9,377 bases of DNA, from the NCBI GenBank assembly GCA_012519125.1, contig JAAYQY010000070.1:1-9377 (forward strand), given 5' to 3'. A model generated the notes under the pieces. That model was not told where the DNA came from. It was given only the letters and a program-made list of their open reading frames with translations, and did no database searches. Both the position numbers and the translations under genes were made by a program. This document shows, piece by piece, positions 1 to 6,463 of the stretch (position 1 is its first letter; the number at the start of each line of letters is the position of its first letter). The DNA is from Spirochaetales bacterium. Its GTDB lineage: Bacteria > Spirochaetota > Spirochaetia > Sphaerochaetales > Sphaerochaetaceae.

Positions 1-561
1 AAAGGCGATCCCACTGCCTTTCTGCTGCATGCAGGGAAGCTTGGAAACAGCACCTAATACTGCATCCGTTACTCCCTTTTTCAGGAAGATCAGCAACAGC
101 TCCTTTTCGGCAACCAAAGTTGCGCCGAAAAATGCAATGTCATCCTCTTTTGCTGTTCCGCGTCCCTCAATAATGGTCCCACCTCCAGCTCCCGCTTTTC
201 TGGATACGGCCATGATGTCATCCCCATACCCTTTTGGACAGATGATGTTCACCAGGTCCCAACCTTCTGCTGCCTGTTTTTGTTGTTCAGATCGTGTGGT
301 GGGGATAGCCGAAACCAAACCCTTTGCATGGGGAGCATGAGAGATAGCTGCGAAGACCGCGTCTTTGGTCTCGTCCGAAACCAAGGTGAGCAAGATTTCC
401 TTATGTGAATCTCCAAGCCCAAGTACGCACAGCAGAGAGGAGGAGGCAGTGCCACGGGCATTGAGCACCGTCCCACCGGTGCTTCCGGCTTTCTTTGCAA
501 TGCTCATAAGCATATCGGCCTTTCCTGATTCGGTGATGGCGAGCAACAAAGTGCTGTTCAT
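1..561 (-). CDS. Tandem PII-like (GlnB-fold) regulatory protein, 3' end outside window
   Basis: An open frame starts at the ATG at 561-559 and runs 187 codons to the window edge without a stop. It holds two similar PII-like units. Unit 1 (about residues 3-85) has an AKKAGSTGGTVLNARGT stretch (22-38) and a KEILLTLVSDETKDAVFAAI strand-helix (54-73). Unit 2 (about 102-187) has SRKAGAGGGTIIEGRGT (120-136) and KELLLIFLKKGVTDAVLGAV (153-172), ending KGSGIAF. These match the beta-alpha-beta, T-loop, beta-alpha order of GlnB, including a GDGKIF-like end, but with a short T-loop region. PII proteins usually bind nucleotides or small effectors and gate a partner protein, often a transporter. The start codon overlaps the stop of the upstream membrane-protein gene (ATGA, 558-561), with a GGGAG about 10 nt upstream, so the two are probably translationally coupled. 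It likely regulates that membrane protein. Family fit is good; ligand and role are inferred. Confidence 0.8.
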   Translation of the reverse strand, partial: MNSTLLLAITESGKADMLMSIAKKAGSTGGTVLNARGTASSSLLCVLGLGDSHKEILLTLVSDETKDAVFAAISHAPHAKGLVSAIPTTRSEQQKQAAEGWDLVNIICPKGYGDDIMAVSRKAGAGGGTIIEGRGTAKEDDIAFFGATLVAEKELLLIFLKKGVTDAVLGAVSKLPCMQQKGSGIAF

Positions 562-2024
562 GGTTTCTTTCTCCCTTTCTGAGCTGCCAGCTTTGCCTGC
601 TTATGCTTATAGATCAAGCCGAGCAGCTGCACGATGACCACCGGTGTCATGGAAACGAAAATGATGACACCAAAGGCATCGGTGGTTGGATTTCCTCCTA
701 CTGCCACCGAGGCACCGATGGCAAAAGAGAGGATGAAGGTGGAGGCCATAGGGCCCGAGCTTACACTGCCGCTGTCAAACGAGAGCCCCACAAACAGCGT
801 GGGAATCCTGAAGGACAGCAGGACTGCAATCACATAGACAGGTAAGACAAAGTACCAGATGGAGAGGCCGGTGATGACCCTGAGCATGGCCAGAAAACCG
901 GAAAGCCCCACCCCGATGGCAAGGGCAATGAGCATGATGCTCTTTCGGATATGCCCTTGCGTGATTGTCTGCACTTGATCGATGAGCACCCAGACAGACG
1001 GTTCTGAGAGAACCGTGATGGAGCCAATAACCATGCCGGCAGCCAACAACAGCCGACTGTCGAGCGTTCCGATGACATACCCGATCTGATAGCCTACCGG
1101 TATGAAGCCTCCGTTCACTCCCACAAAGAAGAGCGTCAGACCAAGGAAAACATAGATGAAACCCACACCCACACGAACGAGTTGGCCGATCGTCATTTTG
1201 AGCAGGAACACCTGATACACAATGCACAGCAGCACGAGAGGGATGAGGGAACGGACTACCTGGGAAACGCTCCCTTCGACCAAGGAGAGGAAGTTTCCGG
1301 CGACGGGGATGTGCACGGTGGTGAGCAAGGATGAGCCACCTTCCTTGCTGAACAGCCCCAGCACGACCAGAGCCAGGGTGGGCCCGATGAGCGCAAGGGA
1401 GACGTAGCCGAAGTTATCAGACTCTTCCTGCTTCTTCTGCACACGGGCAACACCAAGACCGATTGCCATGATGAAGGGAACCGCCAAGGGCCCTGTGGCC
1501 GCCCCTCCGCTGTCAAAGGCTATGCCAAGCATCTCTTGCGAGCTGAAGGCTGCCAAAAGGAACAAGAGGGTATAGCTTCCAAGATAGATCCATTTCAAGG
1601 GAATGCGAAAGACCACCCTGAGCAAGCCGATCATCAGGTACAGGCCTACACCGAGGGCGATCATGATCACCATGAGCGTGGTGGAGATATTGGGATTAAC
1701 CGCAGCCACTTGTTCTTGCAGTACGGTAATGTTGGGCTCGGCAAGGATGATTACGATACCGACGATCAGGCCGGTGGAAAGCAGCACCACTAGGTTCTTT
1801 GTTCGCACGGATGCCGACCCGATCCGCTCTCCGATGGGCAGCAAGCCAATCTCCGTTCCCAAGAGAAAGAAGGCAAGACCTGCGATGATGAGAACTCCTC
1901 CAATGAGGAACGAGGAGAGCAGGCCTTCCCCGAGGGGTATCCAGAAAAAGTGCATCAGGGAAACCAGGACAAGGATGGGTACGATGGAGGAGCCTACTTC
2001 TTTCAGCTTCTTCAACAATTCCAT
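558..2024 (-). CDS. DUF1538 family membrane protein with internal duplication (putative cation transporter)
   Basis: A 488-residue, very hydrophobic protein with about a dozen membrane segments and a short basic C-terminus (KHKQAKLAAQKGRKKP). It is an internal duplication with an offset of about 245 residues. Four motifs recur in the same order: GTEIGLLPIGERIGS (56-70) with GVNGGFIPVGYQIGY (302-316); AEPNITVLQEQV (95-106) with SEPSVWVLIDQV (340-351); FDSGGAATGPL (170-180) with FDSGSVSSGPM (416-426); and NFGYVSLALIGP (204-215) with AFGVIIFVSMTP (450-461). The E-P and FDSG-GP motifs are typical of DUF1538. From memory, a two-protein DUF1538 pair in Halomonas (UmpAB) was reported as a Na+(Li+,K+)/H+ antiporter; here both halves are in one chain. 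Ion transport is therefore plausible but unproven for this protein. The ATG at 2024 has AAGGAGG five bases upstream (2036-2030). It forms a two-gene unit with the PII-like gene. Confidence 0.85.
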   Translation of the reverse strand: MELLKKLKEVGSSIVPILVLVSLMHFFWIPLGEGLLSSFLIGGVLIIAGLAFFLLGTEIGLLPIGERIGSASVRTKNLVVLLSTGLIVGIVIILAEPNITVLQEQVAAVNPNISTTLMVIMIALGVGLYLMIGLLRVVFRIPLKWIYLGSYTLLFLLAAFSSQEMLGIAFDSGGAATGPLAVPFIMAIGLGVARVQKKQEESDNFGYVSLALIGPTLALVVLGLFSKEGGSSLLTTVHIPVAGNFLSLVEGSVSQVVRSLIPLVLLCIVYQVFLLKMTIGQLVRVGVGFIYVFLGLTLFFVGVNGGFIPVGYQIGYVIGTLDSRLLLAAGMVIGSITVLSEPSVWVLIDQVQTITQGHIRKSIMLIALAIGVGLSGFLAMLRVITGLSIWYFVLPVYVIAVLLSFRIPTLFVGLSFDSGSVSSGPMASTFILSFAIGASVAVGGNPTTDAFGVIIFVSMTPVVIVQLLGLIYKHKQAKLAAQKGRKKP

Positions 2025-2080
2025 GAGGCCCTCCTTGTTCCTGATTTACTGCATGTTTCTAAAGTTCTTTATATCAAGAA

Positions 2081-2109
2081 GTAATACCTTGAACCCAAAC
2101 AAAGGTCAA
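2081..2109 (-). promoter_or_regulatory. Putative sigma70 promoter of the DUF1538/PII-like unit
   Basis: On the minus strand TTGACC (2109-2104) is followed after 17 nt by TATTAC (2086-2081). Transcription would start near 2074, giving a leader of about 50 nt before the ATG at 2024. The AT-rich start region contains the short inverted repeat TTCTT-N6-AAGAA (2080-2065), which could be an operator or chance. Confidence 0.55.
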
Positions 2110-2152
2110 GCCAAACCGAATACGGTGTAATAGTATTTATCATCGTAAGCTC

Positions 2153-2181
2153 TTGACTAAACAGAGGCCAATCCGTATGAT
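2153..2181 (+). promoter_or_regulatory. Promoter of the tRNA-Ala gene
   Basis: TTGACT (2153-2158), a 17-nt spacer and TATGAT (2176-2181) form a near-consensus sigma70 promoter. The predicted start near 2188 lies about 12 nt before the mature tRNA 5' end. It is divergent from the DUF1538 promoter; the two -35 boxes are about 44 bp apart. Confidence 0.8.
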
Positions 2182-2199
2182 ACCTTTTGTTATTGCCTT

Positions 2200-2273
2200 G
2201 GGGGTGTAGCTCAGTTGGCTAGAGCGTTTGAATGGCATTCAAAAGGTCAGGGGTTCAATTCCCCTTACCTCCA
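2200..2273 (+). tRNA. tRNA-Ala (anticodon GGC)
   Basis: The full cloverleaf can be drawn by hand. The acceptor stem is GGGGGTG (2200-2206) with TACCTCC (2266-2272). It includes the G3-U70 wobble pair (2202 with 2270), the main alanine identity element. The D stem is GCTC/GAGC, and the anticodon stem is TTTGA (2227-2231) with TCAAA (2239-2243). The loop ATGGCAT has GGC at 2234-2236. The T stem is AGGGG/CCCCT around TTCAATT. The loop has A32 and U38, a combination known from bacterial tRNA-Ala(GGC). The discriminator base is A2273, and the following TAA shows that the 3' CCA is not encoded and must be added enzymatically. The tRNA reads GCC and GCU codons. It is the only plus-strand gene in the window. 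Confidence 0.97.
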
Positions 2274-2280
2274 TAACAGA

Positions 2281-2307
2281 AGTCGTTGCGAGAGCAACGG
2301 CTTTTTT
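2281..2307 (+). terminator. Rho-independent terminator after tRNA-Ala
   Basis: The stem GTCGTTGC (2282-2289) pairs with GCAACGGC (2294-2301), with one G-U pair and a GAGA loop, followed by six T (2302-2307). It lies 8 nt after the tRNA. Read on the minus strand the same hairpin is followed only by TTCTGTT, so it might also stop transcripts arriving from the GH31 operon, but less efficiently. Confidence 0.9.
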
Positions 2308-2359
2308 CATTTTGAACATGGCTTGCATCAATCATGGACAGAAACGACCAGAAGATACG

Positions 2360-4642
2360 TTACGACAAGTCTATGAACCTTCCCAACACAGAGTCGCTGA
2401 ATCCTGTATACGTGTGGTCAAACCTGAGCTGTTGCACGTTCCCGCTCTTCATCTCGGCCGTACACTGCACCGGCTCCGGATAGACGGGAATCACGGAATT
2501 CCTCTTCACAAAGAGCGGCATCCGGGCCAACGGGGAGTATAAGCTCTTCAACCAAACGCCACCTGAGAGCACCTGGCCGCTGTAGAAGTCCACCCACTCA
2601 CCTGCAGGCAGATAAACATCCCTGATACCGTTCGCCTGCATGACGGGAGCGACCAAGAATACCTCACCACAATAGAACTCGTCGTCTATCGTCCAGCACA
2701 TCGGATCCTGTTCATGGTGAAAGATCAGGGCCCTGAGGACAGGAAACCCGCTTCCGATTGCCTGTTTCCCTGCTTGTACGAGATAGGGAATCAAAGCGTA
2801 GCGCAGCTTCAGCCACTCTCTGGCCATGGCTTCCACCTTGGGATACTCATAGGGCTCCCGTGGGGTCGTACCATGATACCTAAGGTGCGAGGTGAAGACT
2901 CCCATCTGCGTCCATCGGATATACAGATCGTTATCCGGCCGGCTGTTCATGAAACTGGGAATCCCCTGAAATCCCGGAACATCATGGCTCCAGAAGGCAA
3001 AACCGGAGAGTCCCAGATGCAGCCCCCCTCGTAGGGAACCGGCCATGCCATCCCAGGAACAGGCACAATCACCACCCCAATGGATTGGATAGCGCTGGCA
3101 CCCAATCCACCCAGCCCTCGCCCAGATCATTGCCTCTGCCGGTCCCTTCACCTCTTTGGTGATCTCATAGGCTGCCTTCTGGTAGAGCAAGGCATAGAGG
3201 TTATGAAGTTTCCGATACGGCATGCCAAAGTACGAAGCATGCTCCTCTATCACCTCACCAAAGTCAGTCTTGATAGCAGCCACCCCCAGCTTGAGCAGAT
3301 TGGCAAGCATATCCTGATACCAAGTCACCGCATCGGGATTGGTGAAATCGATGTTCCCATCAAACTCAACCTCACTGAAGTTTGACCCCAATGCAACATG
3401 CTCACTCTTTGGTGCTACATACCGCTGCCGCTGTGCAGTCTCATAGTTCTTGGTATCCTTGGCTATGCAGGGAAGCTGCCAGAGCGTTACTTTTATCCCC
3501 TGCTCTTCCATCTCCTTCAGATACACTGCAGGAGAGGGGAATCGGGTGGTACTGAACTCCCACTCGCACTTCCAATCCTTCTCAAACCAACCTGTATCGA
3601 TGTGGATGACATCCAGGGGAAATCCACCCTCACGCATCTTCTTTACGACAAGTCGCGTCTCATCAGCAGAGAAGTAACTCATGCGGCTCATCCATGTTCC
3701 ATATGACCAAAGAGGCACATCGGAGGGGAAGCCTGTGAGCTTGCGGTAGTTCCACACTATCTGTTCAATGCTGCCGCCGCCAATGAAAAACAGGTCCAGC
3801 CCATCATCTTCCACGACGGCCTGTGCAGCACGAGTCGAGATATCAGCAAGCGAAAGGCGGACATGTGCTGATGTCATGATCAACAGGCCATACCCTTCGC
3901 TGGAAAGATAGAATGGAACATTCTTGTACGCTCTACGGCTGTTCACCCCCAACCCGTCCGTATTCTCCAATACAAACGTTTTCCCGGCCAAATTCATCGG
4001 GGCAAACCGTTCACCGGTACCGACAAATTTCTCCTGTGGCTTGGTATGCAACGAGTACATCCATCGGTTGATCGCTCCATCCCGCTCGACAAACCCCAAA
4101 CTGAAGGACTCTGACTGAGCAGGGAAAAAATCATCATAGGCCATAAAGGGAACCGGGGAGGTCCCATCCGGCAACACCACTGCATCGAAGGTCTGGGGCG
4201 GTTCTGGTTGCAAGGTGCTCCAGATCTCCCTACTCTCCTGTTTGGCAGTGATGCGCATCCGGCAAGATCCCTGCGAATCCAGGATCTCCCATCCTCCATC
4301 GGTCTGTTTGCTGTGCAGGGACTCCTTTTTCAGAGAAGCATCCCAATCCAGCATGGGATTATCCTCATCTGAAGGCACCTTACCATCCACCAGCATGGTC
4401 AAACGCACAATAGAGGGTCCATACGCACGCACCACCATGTTCTTTGTCTCAATTCTGGGCGGTTGGACTGCATGGAGGAATAGGTTTGTCAGTTCCTGCT
4501 GGAAAAAGGGAATCGACAGCGCCACGAGAGAGGACTCCTCTCGAATGGAGAGCGGAGTTCCTGCACGGAATATCACTTCCCGCTGTGCCTCCGGAACGTC
4601 CTGATCAAGCATGTCAAATACAAATCGATTTCTTTGCTTCAT
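2360..4642 (-). CDS. GH31 alpha-glycosidase (alpha-glucosidase or alpha-xylosidase type), cytoplasmic
   Basis: A 760-residue retaining alpha-glycosidase, close in length to E. coli YicI (772). It has an N-terminal beta-sandwich (about 1-300), a catalytic (beta/alpha)8 barrel (about 310-640) and C-terminal beta domains. Visible motifs are IHIDTGWF (346-353), IKTDFGE with nucleophile Asp460, HWGGDC with acid/base Asp525, the FWSHD motif (Asp554) and RYHGT (His590). There is no signal peptide, so it acts on imported sugar in the cytoplasm. The sequence resembles the YicI branch overall, yet the two residues after Asp349 are Thr-Gly where YicI has Cys-Phe (C307/F308, +1 subsite). The substrate therefore cannot be set to isoprimeverose-type alpha-xylosides; an alpha-glucosidase is equally possible. 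It is the last gene of the operon, 31 nt after the second permease. The ATG at 4642 has only a distant AGGAAAGG (about 12 nt), but the next Met (codon 11) has none. Confidence 0.93.
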   Translation of the reverse strand: MKQRNRFVFDMLDQDVPEAQREVIFRAGTPLSIREESSLVALSIPFFQQELTNLFLHAVQPPRIETKNMVVRAYGPSIVRLTMLVDGKVPSDEDNPMLDWDASLKKESLHSKQTDGGWEILDSQGSCRMRITAKQESREIWSTLQPEPPQTFDAVVLPDGTSPVPFMAYDDFFPAQSESFSLGFVERDGAINRWMYSLHTKPQEKFVGTGERFAPMNLAGKTFVLENTDGLGVNSRRAYKNVPFYLSSEGYGLLIMTSAHVRLSLADISTRAAQAVVEDDGLDLFFIGGGSIEQIVWNYRKLTGFPSDVPLWSYGTWMSRMSYFSADETRLVVKKMREGGFPLDVIHIDTGWFEKDWKCEWEFSTTRFPSPAVYLKEMEEQGIKVTLWQLPCIAKDTKNYETAQRQRYVAPKSEHVALGSNFSEVEFDGNIDFTNPDAVTWYQDMLANLLKLGVAAIKTDFGEVIEEHASYFGMPYRKLHNLYALLYQKAAYEITKEVKGPAEAMIWARAGWIGCQRYPIHWGGDCACSWDGMAGSLRGGLHLGLSGFAFWSHDVPGFQGIPSFMNSRPDNDLYIRWTQMGVFTSHLRYHGTTPREPYEYPKVEAMAREWLKLRYALIPYLVQAGKQAIGSGFPVLRALIFHHEQDPMCWTIDDEFYCGEVFLVAPVMQANGIRDVYLPAGEWVDFYSGQVLSGGVWLKSLYSPLARMPLFVKRNSVIPVYPEPVQCTAEMKSGNVQQLRFDHTYTGFSDSVLGRFIDLS

Positions 4643-4673
4643 ACTGTATTGCTGCCTTTCCTCACGAATTTTC

Positions 4674-5507
4674 TCAACCTTTTACCGCCCCACTGTAGGA
4701 GCCCATCGTTATCTGACGCTGGAAAAAAATAAACAAGAGCAAAGGTACCAGTGAGGCGGACAGGATGGACGCGGACAACGTGGTATCGTCCAACCCGTAT
4801 TGGCCTTTCAACATGCCCAGTCCCTGGGTAATGGTCCTCAAGTGCTCCGTCTGGAGCAGCAGCAGAGAGAACGGCAGCTCATTCCACATGGATTGGGTGC
4901 CGATCACCACAATGATGATGATCATCGGTTTTGCAATGGGTACCATGATGTAGTAGAGCATACGGTACACACCGGTTCCATCGAGCCTGGCTGATTCCAA
5001 GATCTCCATGGGTACCGTGGCATAATAGGTGGTCATGATATACGTACCAAACGGGCCGAAGTAGGCTACCCATACAAGGATAAGACCCAGATAGGTATTG
5101 ACCAGATGCAGCTTTCGGCAAATCTGAAAGATCTGGATGGAAAGCAACATCTGGGGGAATATCATCAGAAACAACACAGAAAGAAAAAGAGGGAAACGAT
5201 ATGGGAAACGCAATCGGCCAAAAGCAAAGCCTGCCGTTATGCACACAAAAAGGTACACCACCAGTCCTGTGGGAATGAGAAGGCAACTATTGAGAAAATA
5301 CCTGAGCATATTCCCCTTTACCCAAACATGGTAAAAATTCCTGAAGGTTGGGGTCTGTGGCATCAGCAATTTATTGTTGACATATTCGGCAGGGGATTTC
5401 AGGCTGGTGACCAGCACGAAAAACAAAGGATAGAGAGCCATCAAGGCGAACATGCCCAACACAACATACATTACTGCCTTTACTGTTTTCTCATACTTAT
5501 TGGACAT
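4674..5507 (-). CDS. ABC sugar transporter permease, MalG-type (CUT1)
   Basis: A 277-residue inner-membrane permease with six hydrophobic segments (roughly 12-33, 68-90, 103-125, 135-157, 187-205, 245-262). The cytoplasmic EAA loop, which docks the transport ATPase, is at about 168-194: EILESARLDGTG followed by MVPIAKP. The C-terminus QITMGSYSGAVKG matches the usual AGAVKG end of MalG/CUT1 permeases. It pairs with the upstream permease to form the translocation pore. The ATG at 5507 lies inside the end of the upstream gene (11-nt overlap, 5497-5507), with AGGAAG (5520-5515) 7 nt upstream, so the two permeases should be made in equal amounts. The sugar is not readable from the sequence; the linked GH31 enzyme suggests an alpha-glycoside. 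Confidence 0.95.
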   Translation of the reverse strand: MSNKYEKTVKAVMYVVLGMFALMALYPLFFVLVTSLKSPAEYVNNKLLMPQTPTFRNFYHVWVKGNMLRYFLNSCLLIPTGLVVYLFVCITAGFAFGRLRFPYRFPLFLSVLFLMIFPQMLLSIQIFQICRKLHLVNTYLGLILVWVAYFGPFGTYIMTTYYATVPMEILESARLDGTGVYRMLYYIMVPIAKPMIIIIVVIGTQSMWNELPFSLLLLQTEHLRTITQGLGMLKGQYGLDDTTLSASILSASLVPLLLFIFFQRQITMGSYSGAVKG

Positions 5508-6396
5508 CTGAATTCTTCCTCATAAGCGCAACTTGAAAGCATGCAATGATGGCACAGATCACAAACAAGACGCTTGCCCACGTGCTTGCATACCCCATGT
5601 TGAAGGCAACAAACCCTTCATTGTAGATCCCATACTCCAAGGTGAAGGTTGCAAACCCCGGACCTCCACGAGAAAACGTGTAAATGAAGGGGAAGGCGCG
5701 AGCCAAGATTTCTATGAAGGAGAGCACTACCCAGAACTCGATGGAAAATCGAATGGAAGGGACGGTCACATTCCAAAACGTACGCCACCAGAGTGCTCCA
5801 TCGATTTTTGCAGCATCATACAGAGACTCGTCAATGCTGCTCATTGCAGCAAGAAAAAAGATACAACCAAATCCCAAACGAAGCCAAACACCATAGACCA
5901 AGCCCAACGTATTGAGTGTCAGCTTGGGAATGCTCAGCCAATCAAGAGCCAAGCCCTCCAATCCGATAGCCACCAAAACATGGTTCAAGGGCCCGAGTTT
6001 TCTGAACATGATGCTGCTGATCATTCCCATGATTACATAGCCGAGAATGTTCGGGATATAGATGATCGCCCGAAAAATCGACCACCCTTTGAGACCTTCC
6101 CGAAGGAGAGCAGAAATGAGGATGGGGAGCATGACTCCCATGGGGATGTAGAGCAATAAAACCAAGGTATTTTTGATGGAAACCCAGAAGGTCTCATCCC
6201 TGAACATGGTCTGATAATTTGCCAACCCTATGAACGTGGCCTTTCCCATGCCTTTCCACTTGAAAAAGCTCAGGTATACATTCGCCAGCACAGGATAGAG
6301 TATGAACACAAGCAGCAGAAGCATCAACGGCATGATGAGCAGATATGATTCCTTTGCTTCGCTCTTCATTCTGGATGTAGAACTTTTCACATGCAT
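5497..6396 (-). CDS. ABC sugar transporter permease, MalF-type (CUT1)
   Basis: A 299-residue inner-membrane permease of the CUT1 family. It has a basic N-terminus, about six membrane segments (near 18-38, 68-90, 105-125, 160-182, 211-231, 266-290) and an EAA loop at about 190-214: ESLYDAAKIDGALWW followed by VTVPSI. FIYTFSRGGPGFAT (228-241) is typical of this family. It forms the heterodimeric channel with the downstream MalG-type protein. The start is uncertain. The ATG at 6396 is directly abutted by GGGGG with no spacer, whereas a GTG two codons later (6390-6388) has that same GGGGG 6 nt upstream. Another candidate is Met10 (6369-6367). The functional core is unaffected. A strong hairpin in the 67-nt gap upstream separates it from the binding-protein gene. 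Confidence 0.95.
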   Translation of the reverse strand: MHVKSSTSRMKSEAKESYLLIMPLMLLLLVFILYPVLANVYLSFFKWKGMGKATFIGLANYQTMFRDETFWVSIKNTLVLLLYIPMGVMLPILISALLREGLKGWSIFRAIIYIPNILGYVIMGMISSIMFRKLGPLNHVLVAIGLEGLALDWLSIPKLTLNTLGLVYGVWLRLGFGCIFFLAAMSSIDESLYDAAKIDGALWWRTFWNVTVPSIRFSIEFWVVLSFIEILARAFPFIYTFSRGGPGFATFTLEYGIYNEGFVAFNMGYASTWASVLFVICAIIACFQVALMRKNSDVQ

Positions 6397-6411
6397 CCCC
6401 CAAGCAAAAGT

Positions 6412-6452
6412 ATGGGTTGTCCCAGCTCATAAGGCAATTGAGGACAACCCAT
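6412..6452 (-). promoter_or_regulatory. Intercistronic 11-bp hairpin between binding-protein and permease genes
   Basis: ATGGGTTGTCC (6412-6422) and GGACAACCCAT (6442-6452) are perfect inverted repeats separated by 19 nt. In the operon RNA the hairpin begins 11 nt after the binding-protein stop codon. No strong T-run follows (only ACTTTTG), so it is more likely an mRNA-stabilising element or leaky attenuator than a full terminator. This is the position where malE-malF of E. coli carries a REP element with that role. Confidence 0.75.
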
Positions 6453-6463
6453 GGAAATCTCAG

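Noticed and set aside
249..500. Minus-strand open frame of 83 codons
   Set aside because: It is out of frame with the PII-like coding sequence, which has the coherent duplicated pattern and the coupled start at 561.
2200..2360. tRNA-Ala as an integration site for a mobile element
   Set aside because: No integrase, no repeated copy of the tRNA 3' end and no other mobile-element genes are visible; the neighbours look like ordinary chromosomal genes.
2228..2542. Plus-strand open frame starting inside the tRNA
   Set aside because: It begins in the anticodon arm, runs through the terminator and is antisense to the end of the GH31 gene.
5533..6159. Long plus-strand open frame (208 codons) opposite the MalF-type permease
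   Set aside because: It is a mirror of a well-supported permease gene, has low-complexity polar composition without family resemblance, and has no promoter or ribosome-binding site of note. The same applies to 7085-7732 and 8169-8678.
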